NCBI RefSeq assembly: GCF_001043955.1
Contig: NZ_LABZ01000025.1
Span: forward strand, 88,472 to 152,471
Direction: 5' to 3'
DNA from: Methylobacterium tarhaniae
GTDB lineage: Bacteria > Pseudomonadota > Alphaproteobacteria > Rhizobiales > Beijerinckiaceae
Length of the DNA: 64,000 nucleotides
This document shows, piece by piece, positions 17,216-24,781 of the stretch (the stretch's first letter is position 1; every line of letters begins with the position of its first letter). The notes below the pieces were generated by a model. It was not told the origin of the DNA. It did not search any database and saw only the letters and a program-made list of their open reading frames with translations. The position numbers and the translations under genes are program-made.

Positions 17216-17393
17216 AGGATGATCTCCCCTTTTCCCGTTCAGGGCACCGGGGCCCGGGCGACCCCGGCGTTCTCGGAGGTCCGGCTGCCCGGACTTCGCC
17301 TCCGATGGTGTCACCATGGCTCGGGGACGGAGAACAGCAAAAGATACGACTTAGCATGTACCCGTCAGGGTATCATCCACCTGGATTAGCGTA

Positions 17394-17399
17394 TTATAA
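17394..17399 (-). promoter_or_regulatory. TATAAT -10-like hexamer
   Basis: The minus strand reads CTTATAATAC in an AT-rich block about 180 bases upstream of the acidic protein B start. No good -35 box is seen at 16-18 bases, so this is only a candidate promoter. Confidence 0.25.
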
Positions 17400-17451
17400 G
17401 AATTATTTCTCCACAACGGACAGTCATCGTATCCTTGATCCGCAAAGAAAA

Positions 17452-17475
17452 GGGTCGCCGGGAAGCCGGCGACCC
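17452..17475 (-). terminator. Rho-independent terminator
   Basis: On the minus strand GGGTCGCCGG-CTTC-CCGGCGACCC forms a perfect 10-bp stem and is followed directly by TTTTCTTT. It lies 23 bases after the stop of the acidic gene at 17499, so that gene is a separate transcript from acidic protein B and the exporter. Confidence 0.85.
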
Positions 17476-17498
17476 TGGAGCTTGGGGCGTGGGTGTGG

Positions 17499-18230
17499 TC
17501 AGGCGACGATGAATACGTCCACGTTGACGCCGACATCAGCGTCGATCTCCGACACGGCATCGATGTCCGCGCCGTCGTCGGAGAGGTCCACCTCCAGGCT
17601 GTCATCCATGTCGGAGGCGATGAGCTTGTCGATGGCGATCCCGATGGATGCGCCGTCGAGGTCGTCGTCGAGGTCGACCCGGACGTCCGACTCGTCGGTC
17701 ACACGGGTGTCCTGATCGATCTCGGCCTCAACGTCGTCCTCGCTGCCGTCCGCCTCGACGTCGATTTCGATGTCGGACTCGTCCTCCACGTCCGTGTCGA
17801 TCTCGATTTCGACCTCCGCGCGCAGGACGCCATCGTCGTCCTCCAGGTCCGCGAACACGTCCGTACGCTGCTCGATGTCGAGGTGGTGCTCGATGAATGC
17901 CTCCACTCCCGTTCCTCCGTCCTCGACTTCGTCGGCGTCCACATCCGCGCGCTGGTCGGCCTCGCCCCTCTGTGAAGTCCGAATACGCACGTCGACGACA
18001 ACCGAGTGAACTGCCGCTTCCACGTTTACCGAGGACAGGTCATCGGTTGCGCTGTCCTGATTGAGGCTGAACTTGTGGTCGCCATCGTCGTCAACCTGCG
18101 ATCTCTGGTTGATGTCCTCGCGTTGTTCGATCCGTGCGTCAACTTCGTCTTCTTCGCCGGCCGCATCGACTTCTATGGCGCTTTCCTGGTAGGCCTCAGC
18201 GTCCTGATCCACACGAAATCGGTTCGCCAT
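17499..18230 (-). CDS. acidic paired-Gln protein C, likely type I secreted
   Basis: A 243-residue acidic protein of unknown family. The first 120 residues hold three Q-x5-Q pairs (DQDAEAYQE, EQREDINQR, SQRGEADQR) and single Gln sites. The second half is Asp/Glu/Val-rich without Gln pairs (EVEIEIDTDVEDESDIEIDV). The C-terminus NVDVFIVA ends in the acid-plus-hydrophobic pattern of PrtDE-type secretion signals (compare DFIV or DVFLV ends). The ATG ending at 18230 has GGGAGG upstream. It has its own strong terminator. The shared motif with proteins A and B and its place in front of the exporter genes make it a likely third substrate. Confidence 0.75.
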   Translation of the reverse strand: MANRFRVDQDAEAYQESAIEVDAAGEEDEVDARIEQREDINQRSQVDDDGDHKFSLNQDSATDDLSSVNVEAAVHSVVVDVRIRTSQRGEADQRADVDADEVEDGGTGVEAFIEHHLDIEQRTDVFADLEDDDGVLRAEVEIEIDTDVEDESDIEIDVEADGSEDDVEAEIDQDTRVTDESDVRVDLDDDLDGASIGIAIDKLIASDMDDSLEVDLSDDGADIDAVSEIDADVGVNVDVFIVA

Positions 18231-18441
18231 GATGCTGCCTCCCTGCTGCATGCGCCACGCACGTTGCCGGTGGGTCATTCCGGCAACGGGACAGAGAACC
18301 AAGGCCGAACCTTCAGTGATAGTCGCCAAGGTGGGTGAGGGTCTGCGCCCGAAGGGATGCATCCGGATTGGGACGGCGCCCGCCTGGCCTGAAACTTAAG
18401 ATGACCGCAAATCGGAGGCGCGCGCGGATCAATCGGTTCAA

Positions 18442-18600
18442 TCAATTTGTGTCATGCCATACCTCTTTATGGTGTTTCATGCTCGCCGAATTCATGTTGC
18501 TCTTGATCATTGGTCGACTGTTCGTGATCGAGCCGTTCAGGCCGCGAAGGTCGTTGTAAGTATTGTCTCCAGAGGCGGCCGCGTCCTCCGTGCTCGCCAT
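18442..18600 (-). CDS. possible small protein
   Basis: A 52-codon frame starting MASTEDAAASGDNTYNDLRG, with a GGGGGG-A purine run as ribosome binding site 6-12 bases upstream. It lies upstream of acidic protein C on the same strand and also begins with MAS. It is Asn/Ser-rich and has no Gln motif. It could be a short gene of the same cluster or chance. Confidence 0.35.
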   Translation of the reverse strand: MASTEDAAASGDNTYNDLRGLNGSITNSRPMIKSNMNSASMKHHKEVWHDTN

Positions 18601-19436
18601 TTTCGTCCCCCCGCCGCCAAGATACTCGTTAAGCGGCTCGCACACGCTTCAAGAAACAAGGTCCGCACTTCCATTCTTCGAGAGTTGGTGTCTCGCGAAG
18701 CCGTGGTGCGGTGCGAGTTCATGTCAGGGAGCTGCGTGAACCTGAGCGCGTGTCCCTGTTTCATCCGGGTCGCCGACTTCCGCTTCGAGCGCGTGCACGA
18801 TGTGCTTGGCCAGGAGATCAGCGGTCCGTGGCAAGGAGCCGGGGGCGCGATACAGGACGACCTCGGTCGCCGGCAGGGCAGGAAGGCCGTGCGTGCCAGA
18901 CACTCGGACCGGGCCGGACTGGATCATTCCCTTGGCAGCACCGTCACACCCAGTCCGAGGACTGCATTTCGGGAAGACGTCCATGCACGACCTCGTCGCG
19001 AGCTTGATCTCAATGGCGCTCATTCAACCGCTTGAGATAGAGATGATGCAAACGTTGCGAGCGTGGCACGCGCCGGCCCGGTGTTGCGGCTGCCACGGCT
19101 TGCCTGCGCACAGCAGAGCCGAGGCTTGCTGTGCAAACGCTCACAAAACCGTGGTGGACAATTTCCTAATCGCTGCGGCTCTGGACCAGGTTAGCATTAC
19201 AGTTGCATGGGCCTCTTGATGTGAGCTTGGCGGGCGGCGGCTTGGTGAGCACGCCGCCAGGCTGAACAAGCGATGACGAGAGCCGGTTCAATGCGCCGTT
19301 GCGCGAGCCGCGTCGCGACTCGCCGGATCTCCTGGAGCGACCAGGGCACGGGCGAGCTTGGCCCTTCGCTCGGTTTTTGGGGGCGGGCCGTTGGCCCGCT
19401 GGCGCATCCGCGCCAGCACTGCGAACGCCAGCATCA
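18601..19436. other. decayed stretch before the second tRNA repeat
   Basis: Apart from a LysR relic I see no gene. Near the right end are a hairpin GCTGGCGC-ATCC-GCGCCAGC (19398-19417) and a GGGCC-n3-GGCCC dyad, directly in front of the tRNA-Gly fragment. Confidence 0.45.
18751..18965 (-). pseudogene. LysR regulator C-terminal relic
   Basis: The minus strand codes LGLGVTVLPR in one frame and, after a single-base shift, GMIQSGPVRVSGTHGLPALP, followed by ATEVVLYRAPG and RTADLLAKHIVHALE. These are the end of a LysR effector domain. The DNA-binding part is absent. This is a broken remnant inside the island. Confidence 0.7.
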
Positions 19437-19478
19437 CCAAGCTGAATGTCGTCGGTTCGATCCCGATCGCCCGCTCCA
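19437..19478 (+). repeat. tRNA-Gly 3' end, attachment-site core, copy 2
   Basis: Identical over 42 bases to 7925-7966, from CCAAGCTG in the anticodon arm to the terminal CCA. The bases upstream do not form a tRNA 5' half. Direct orientation relative to copy 1 fits two successive integration events behind one tRNA gene. Confidence 0.85.
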
Positions 19479-19839
19479 CTAAATCTTTGGAGCTAAACAC
19501 GTTTTGACAGGCCGAGCGGTCCCGGTGTTCCCATGTTCCCCATGGCGTTCCCCACCGTTCCTCTGTTTCGTTCAGGATCTGTTCCGCTCTTCGGGGCTGA
19601 GCCTTTGATGATCATCCGGCCGGTGAGCGTCGCGGCGAGCATCAGCCACGGCCGTCTCGCCCTCCGGCCGATTAGCACGAGGGGTAGGCGCGGCGCATGG
19701 GCACGAATCCGGCGAGATGAGGATGCCCCCCATGACGGCATCGCTCTCCGTGATCAGGAGGTTCGCGTGCTGTCGCCATATCCCTCGATTCTGCAGGCGT
19801 GTACGCTCCTCCGATCCACCATTGAAGTCGGTGAGCGCC

Positions 19840-19918
19840 ATGAGCGATGACGCGATGTCGCTTCGCCGCCTGAAGCGCGGGCCTGATCTCGGCCGCGGGT
19901 CTGCCGCGCATGGCCGTG
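19840..19918 (+). pseudogene. aldo/keto reductase 5' relic
   Basis: This matches the first 80 bases of the Tat-type reductase at 8328 but is two bases shorter near the Arg-Arg codons, so the frame is lost. It joins directly to an integrase relic on the other strand. The rest of the reductase gene has been deleted. Confidence 0.7.
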
Positions 19919-19923
19919 AGCGG

Positions 19924-20036
19924 ATGTTGCCCGTCCGCTTGTAGATCAACGCCACCTTCGTCCTGAGCAGGCTGTGGGTGTCGTAGGCCGACGGGTCGAG
20001 GCCGATCAACGCCACCCAGCTGTCGACCAGTCGGTT
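19924..20036 (-). pseudogene. tyrosine integrase C-terminal relic, second copy
   Basis: The minus strand codes WVALIGLDPSAYDTHSLLRT, then KVALIYKRTGN, the same integrase segment as the relic at 9625-9847, here with HSLLR for HSLRR. It is short, without an N-terminus or the Tyr end. Confidence 0.75.
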
Positions 20037-20396
20037 GGGGCGTTGGCCACCCCGCACCGGCTCGCAAGGGGTGCAACCGGTTCGACGATGTAGTCCCGCA
20101 CGCAATCTCCGCCGATTACGTTACGGAAGCAGCGGTCACTAATTATCAGAGAAGCATAGAAATTCAATCACATCGGGGCAACGGCCTTTCGGGACCCGAG
20201 GCTGCATCTTGCCCGCCGCAGAGCGCTGGCCCGTGCTGGCTTTCGCGTTCTGGCAGCTGGCCTCGACGCCGCATTCGGAGGTCATGGTAAGTCGCACGCC
20301 CTGGACTGCGACTTTTCTGACTTCCAAACGTTGGTGCGCATCGACCGGCACGTGACTGGCTGCCGGCCCCTTAAACGCGCGCCATGGGAGGCCATC
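20037..20396. other. gene-free stretch
   Basis: No gene seen. It is probably the transition from island relics to older chromosome. Confidence 0.35.
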
Positions 20397-20669
20397 ATGA
20401 AAGCCACACTTCTGATTGCAGCTCTCCTCATGTCTCCTTCCGCGTTGACCCTGTCAGCCCAGGCGCAGGGTACTGTCCGTGGCGCTGAACGCGGGGCCGA
20501 AGATGGAAGCCGGGCGGCTGGACCGGTTGGCGGCGTTGTCGGCGGAGCTGTTGGTGCGGCAACCGGCACTGTCGGCGGCGTGCTCGGCGTTGATCCGGAG
20601 CCGCGCAGAGAGCGGATGGAGCGACGTGAGGAGCGCACGACGACCACGCGTGAGCGGCGCCAGCACTAA
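20397..20669 (+). CDS. small exported glycine-zipper protein
   Basis: A 90-residue protein. MKATLLIAALLMSPSALTLS, ending AQAQG, is a Sec signal with cleavage after Ala-Gln-Ala. The mature part has a glycine-zipper stretch (GGVVGGAVGAATGTVGGVLG) and a basic-acidic tail rich in Arg/Glu. GGGAGG upstream of the ATG at 20397 supports the start. Proteins of this type are common in Rhizobiales and are associated with the envelope; function unknown. Confidence 0.75.
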   Translation: MKATLLIAALLMSPSALTLSAQAQGTVRGAERGAEDGSRAAGPVGGVVGGAVGAATGTVGGVLGVDPEPRRERMERREERTTTTRERRQH

Positions 20670-21450
20670 TACTTTCCTCTTGCTTTCTCCCCGGCAGCTG
20701 ACGCGGCCGGGCTGCTCCCCCCGTCGAAGCTTGCGCACCAGCCAAGCCAAGTGTGAGCTGCCGTTCGTCCAATAAGCGCCATCGTTGAACGGCAACCCTT
20801 CCCGAGGTTCGAAGCGGCGGTTGCTTGGCTTGACGCGCTCGAGGTGGGGCTGGCGAGGGACACCGTGTGAGCGTTGCGCCTTCGCGCCGAATCACCCGGG
20901 CTGACGGTCAGTTCGAGACGAGGGTTCGCGCGGCCGCGACGCCCGGGCGGCCGACCTCCTGCCAGTTCGCTATCGGCTGACGAGCAGGGCGAGGATGGCT
21001 ACGGCAATCAATCCGAGGCCCAATCCCCCGGCACCCGCGATCGCCATCCGCACCGATAAGATGGTCGCGGCTACTCTCGGTGTCCCCGCCCGGAGGTGAA
21101 GCGGAAGATGAGTCCGGTTCATGAAGCGCCCCTGTCGGGCCGAGGCCGTCGCGCGGATGCGAGCCGCGGGGACAATGTCTGCCCGTTTCGATGGTGAGGC
21201 AACCAGGAAGCTGCGTAGTCGGCGCTATCACGGCGTCTGAGCCGCCGCCGCAGAAGCGGCAGGACCGGCCTCACTTCAGTCCGCAGCCCCCCTCCTGGCC
21301 TCACAGCTCGCGAGGGTGCTCCCGCTGACGTGCTTGACGCCAGAGGTACACGTGGCGAGGAACGTCAAGAAACCGTGTTAAGGCATCTAATGTCCGGAAA
21401 ATCTTCGCAGCTAGACATTCTCGACATGCACTGCGCACGACCGTTTCGGA
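20670..21450. other. gene-poor stretch with one small frame
   Basis: The only candidate gene is the small membrane protein at 20970-21122. I see no RNA gene or repeat in the remainder. Confidence 0.4.
20970..21122 (-). CDS. putative 50-residue membrane protein
   Basis: A minus-strand frame from ATG at 21122 to TAG at 20970. The first 25 residues are basic (MNRTHLPLHLRAGTPR), followed by one strong membrane helix (MAIAGAGGLGLGLIAVAILA, LLVSR end). AGGGGC lies 6-11 bases upstream of the ATG. An inner start at the second Met would give a 25-residue single-span peptide. The composition is convincing for a small bitopic protein, but expression is unknown. Confidence 0.45.
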   Translation of the reverse strand: MNRTHLPLHLRAGTPRVAATILSVRMAIAGAGGLGLGLIAVAILALLVSR

Positions 21451-23085
21451 TCACTCTAATCCGTTCGCATTGGGTTCGACCACTGGCGCGGACAAGACAA
21501 CCACCGACCCGAGGTTCACCCGCTTGGTCGCCTGCGGTTCGGCTGCTTCGCTCAGCTCCACTTCATCCACCGAGAGAGGCAAGTCGATCGTGAAGCACGT
21601 GCCTCCACCCCCTTTGCTCGACAGCGTGATCTGACCCTGCAGGGTCGAAGCAACAAGGTTGAAGACGATGTGCAGCCCAAGGCCCGTGCTGCCTTTGTCG
21701 CGCCGCGTAGTGAAGAAAGGGTCGAATACCTTGCTCAGGTGCTCCGACGGGATGCCGATGCCGTCGTCGGCGATGATGATGCGCAGTCGATCCTCGCCCG
21801 AACGAGACGCCGCGACGTCGAGTACGCCCGATCGACCGTCGGGATAACCATGCACGATAGCGTTGAGCGCCAGATTGCTTATCACCTGCGCCAGCGCGCC
21901 GGGATGGGAGTCGAGTATGATCCTGTCCTCACAGCGGATCCGCATCGTGTGGCCCTTGCGCCGCACGAGCGGCCCGAGCGTGCTCATCAGCTCCTCAAGC
22001 CAGCCGTGCAGCTCGAAGGTGCGCCGCTCCTCACTGGCTTGGTCGACTGCGACCTGCTTGAAGCTGTTCACGAGGTCGGCTGCCCGCGTGAGATTGGAGA
22101 ACAGCAGCCGCATCCCCTCGCTCAGCCGCGCAAGACCCTGCGTGAGGTCCGACCGGCGCAGTTGGCCTGATTCAACGGCGCCCTGGAGATGCCTCAGATC
22201 GCCCTCGGCGGCGGTCGACGTGGTGAGCGCCAAGCCGATCGGCGTGTTGATCTCGTGAGCCACACCCGCCACGAGCTGACCAAGGGCCGCCAGCTTCTCG
22301 GCTTGCACGAGATGGGCCTGGGCCTCGCGCAACTCGGACAGGGCCGTCTGCGATCGCTCCTTCTCCCGCCGAAGTGCCTCCTCCGTCTGGAATTGGCGCC
22401 GAGCTCGCACCTCTCGCGCGCCGACAGCGTAGAGCGAGAGCGCGTATGCCATGCCAATCTCGAAGTTGTTCACGAAGCGCATGCCCGCCCGCTCATGCAC
22501 CGCGAAGGATTCGCATACGGCGAAACAGAGCCAGGTCAGGCCGCAGAACGCAGCGAGCGAGGACAAGCGCAGCGGCAACAGCGTCGAGACGAACAGGATG
22601 ACGACGATCATGCCCGCAGCGGCATGGTCGAAGCCGGGTCCCAGCCGCAGGTAGATCAAGCTGAGCACGCAACCGGGCACGACGCAGTAGCTGAGGTAGA
22701 TCTGCTCGGCCCAGCGCCGCGCGGCAGGCCAGCGCAGCGCCGCGGTTGCAGGCAAGAGTACGGCGAGCGCGACGGCGAGGCGAAGGAACAGGGTCTCAGT
22801 CCAGTGCGCCGGGTCGATGATCCAGTCCCAGACGGCGAAGGCGCAGTAGACGCAGGCGCCGAGGATCATCGCAGCCTGCGTGCGGGGTAGGTCGTCGAGG
22901 GTGAAGCGCGTCACGAAAGCACGCTCGTCGACGGGATCTTCGAACCGCAGGCCGAGCCTGCTCAGGAGTTTGCGCATTAGGAGGAAGGAGAGCAGTGGGG
23001 CATCCCTCCTACGCGCTGCAGCTTCGGGATGCACGCCGTTCGAACATCCGCCCTGCGCCACTTTCGGACCTTCATATAGCGCCAT
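21451..23085 (-). CDS. membrane sensor histidine kinase
   Basis: A histidine kinase of 544 residues, or 508 if it starts at the ATG ending at 22977. Six hydrophobic segments (about residues 70-225) form an integral membrane sensor, followed by a short coiled coil (RREKERSQTALSELREAQAHL). The kinase core has the H-box VAGVAHEINTPIG, N-box NLALNAIVHG, G1 ADDGIGIP, F-box FDPFFTT and G2 STGLGLHIV. The asparagine after His-Glu-Ile marks the common HisKA class. No response regulator lies next to it, so it is an orphan kinase. Neither start has a good ribosome binding site. Confidence 0.92.
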   Translation of the reverse strand: MALYEGPKVAQGGCSNGVHPEAAARRRDAPLLSFLLMRKLLSRLGLRFEDPVDERAFVTRFTLDDLPRTQAAMILGACVYCAFAVWDWIIDPAHWTETLFLRLAVALAVLLPATAALRWPAARRWAEQIYLSYCVVPGCVLSLIYLRLGPGFDHAAAGMIVVILFVSTLLPLRLSSLAAFCGLTWLCFAVCESFAVHERAGMRFVNNFEIGMAYALSLYAVGAREVRARRQFQTEEALRREKERSQTALSELREAQAHLVQAEKLAALGQLVAGVAHEINTPIGLALTTSTAAEGDLRHLQGAVESGQLRRSDLTQGLARLSEGMRLLFSNLTRAADLVNSFKQVAVDQASEERRTFELHGWLEELMSTLGPLVRRKGHTMRIRCEDRIILDSHPGALAQVISNLALNAIVHGYPDGRSGVLDVAASRSGEDRLRIIIADDGIGIPSEHLSKVFDPFFTTRRDKGSTGLGLHIVFNLVASTLQGQITLSSKGGGGTCFTIDLPLSVDEVELSEAAEPQATKRVNLGSVVVLSAPVVEPNANGLE

Positions 23086-23521
23086 CGGAATGTCAGCTCG
23101 TCATCTACCTGCGGACCTTCGCGGTCGGCGCTCTCTCACCTGGAGCGCTGACCAATCCACGTGCGGCGGGCATGTGGAACCGGCCCACGGCGAGTCGTGC
23201 CCCATGCTGCATCGTTGGAGCACTGGCCAGTATCAGGTGCGATGGCTCAGACGATCAGTGTCGCCCCGAAGTGTTGGTGCCCTGCATGCGCCTCAGAACT
23301 GCTGTCTGACCAGGGCGAAAACGTTCGGCATCATCGGCCAGCCCGAGTGGAAATAAGGCAGGGCAGGCAAGTGCGGTCGATCACCCGTCGAGTATGGCGC
23401 ATTCGCATTGCCGTATGCACCCGATCGCATGATTAAGCCTCGCGCTTCGAAAGATGCGGACGAGCATGAGATGTTGTTGGGGACGGCATCCGCAACGCGA
23501 GATCGGCGGCGGGCGGTCGTC
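23086..23521. other. gene-free stretch
   Basis: No gene seen between the kinase start and the AroQ-like stop. It is both the kinase upstream region and the end of the transporter operon; no T-tailed hairpin was recognised. Confidence 0.35.
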
Positions 23522-23974
23522 TCAGGTCCTGCGCTCGTCGAGGAGCAGGCGCATCGCGTCGAGCGCCACCCCGTAGCCACTCGGACCGAGGCCCGCGATG
23601 ACGGCCGTGGCGGCCCGCGAGACGAGTGAGCGGTGGTAGATCTCCTCGCGTCGGTGGATGTTCGAGATGTGCAATTCGATCTTCGGGCCATCGAACATCT
23701 TGAGCGAGTCGAGCAACGCGATCGAGGTGAAGCTGTAGCCGGCCGGGTTGATGATGATCCCGGCGGCGCGCTTGCGGGCCTCGTGCACGCTCTCGATGAG
23801 CACGCCTTCAAGGTTGGTCTGGCGGAACTCGATGGCGAGACCCTGCGTCGCGGCCCGCGCGCGGGAGGCCGCCTCGATCTCGGCGAGCGTGGTTTGCCCG
23901 TAAATCGCCGGCTCACGCTCGCCGAGCAGGTTGAGGTTCGGCCCGTTCAGGACGAAGATGATCGGCTCGTTCAT
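23522..23974 (-). CDS. aroQ: type II 3-dehydroquinate dehydratase-like protein
   Basis: A 150-residue AroQ-family protein. It opens FVLNGPNLNLLGEREPAIYG with the catalytic Arg and Tyr25, then INPAGYSFTSIAL, ELHISNIHRRE with the catalytic His102, and GLGPSGYGVALDAM. The substrate-binding His of the usual NPGAYTHTS loop is replaced by Phe (GYSFTS), so it may not be a standard dehydroquinase. It is the last gene of an amino-acid ABC transporter operon, 32 bases after the ATPase gene, instead of lying in a shikimate cluster. It could act in catabolism of a quinate-like compound or on another substrate. Confidence 0.85.
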   Translation of the reverse strand: MNEPIIFVLNGPNLNLLGEREPAIYGQTTLAEIEAASRARAATQGLAIEFRQTNLEGVLIESVHEARKRAAGIIINPAGYSFTSIALLDSLKMFDGPKIELHISNIHRREEIYHRSLVSRAATAVIAGLGPSGYGVALDAMRLLLDERRT

Positions 23975-24006
23975 GATGACTCCCTCCCCCGCAGCGTCCC
24001 CGCGGG

Positions 24007-24765
24007 TCAGTGATGTGCCAGGATCTCGCCGAGGAAGGTGCGCGCCCGCGGGTGCTGCGGGCTGCGGAAGAAGGCCTCGGGGGCGGCCTCCTCCAGGATC
24101 GCGCCGTCGGCCATGAAGATCACCCGGTCGGCGACCTGGCGGGCGAAACCCATCTCGTGGGTGACGCACACCATCGTCATGCCGTCGCGGGCGAGCCCGA
24201 TCATGGTGTCGAGCACCTCCTTGACCATCTCCGGGTCGAGGGCCGAGGTCGGCTCGTCGAACAGCATGACCTTGGGCTCCATGCAGAGCGCCCGGGCGAT
24301 CGCGACGCGCTGCTGCTGGCCGCCCGAGAGCTGCGCCGGGTACTTGCCCGCCTGCTCGCCGATGCGGACCCGCTCCAGGTAGCGGCGCGCGATCGCCTCG
24401 GCCTCGGCCTTCTTCGTGCCGCGCACCCGCATCGGCGCCAGCGTACAGTTCTCCAGCACCGTCATGTGCGGGAACAGGTTGAAGCTCTGGAAAACCATGC
24501 CGACCTCGCGACGCACCGCGTCGACGGCCCGCGCCGAATCGTCGAGGGCGATGCCGTCGACCACGATCCGCCCCTTCTGGATCGTCTCGAGGTGGTTGAT
24601 GCAGCGGATCAGCGTCGACTTGCCCGATCCGGAGGGTCCGCACAGGACGATCTTCTCGCCCCGGCGGACCTCCAGGGTCACGCCTTTGAGGGCGTGGAAG
24701 TCACCGTACCACTTGTCCACGCCGTGCATCGCAATGAGGGGGCCAGTCGCCGGGTTCGGTGACAC
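24007..24765 (-). CDS. polar amino-acid ABC transporter ATPase (GlnQ/HisP type)
   Basis: A cytosolic ATPase of about 252 residues. Walker A is GPSGSGKST, the Q-loop lies in [11 protein letters not shown], the signature is [15 protein letters not shown], Walker B is [12 protein letters not shown], and the switch His is in [10 protein letters not shown]. The FNLFPHMT phrase is typical of the polar amino-acid (PAAT) family. AGGAG is immediately followed by ATGATCGTG; the spacing favours the GTG at 24765 over the ATG at 24771. It is third in the operon order permease-permease-binding protein-ATPase-AroQ. Confidence 0.93.
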   Translation of the reverse strand: MSPNPATGPLIAMHGVDKWYGDFHALKGVTLEVRRGEKIVLCGPSGSGKSTLIRCINHLETIQKGRIVVDGIALDDSARAVDAVRREVGMVFQSFNLFPHMTVLENCTLAPMRVRGTKKAEAEAIARRYLERVRIGEQAGKYPAQLSGGQQQRVAIARALCMEPKVMLFDEPTSALDPEMVKEVLDTMIGLARDGMTMVCVTHEMGFARQVADRVIFMADGAILEEAAPEAFFRSPQHPRARTFLGEILAHH

Positions 24766-24781
24766 GATCATCTCCTGGCGC

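Larger units (their letters stand above)
7967..19436. mobile_element. putative genomic island between tRNA-Gly repeats
   Basis: The segment is bounded by two identical direct copies of a tRNA-Gly 3' end. Inside are an aldo/keto reductase, integrase and LysR relics, a LuxR regulator, an alpha/beta hydrolase, a type I secretion pair and three acidic repeat proteins. The active-looking integrase lies just outside on the left, so the layout fits tandem islands behind one tRNA gene off the left edge. Excision has not been shown. Confidence 0.6.
19437..19918 (+). repeat. long direct repeat, copy 2
   Basis: This matches 7925-8408 at nearly identical length; the distance from the att core to the ATG of the reductase copy is 403 bases in both. 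It includes the GTTCC repeat cluster at about 19524-19590 and breaks off 80 bases into the reductase gene. Confidence 0.8.

Noticed and set aside
9851..18230. RTX toxins or adhesins as cargo of the type I exporter.
   Set aside because: No GGxGxD nonapeptide repeats exist in any of the three acidic proteins.
19288..19500. A minus-strand frame with the phrase ERAIGIEPTTFSL.
   Set aside because: This phrase is the antisense translation of the tRNA-Gly 3' end and is a well-known spurious protein.
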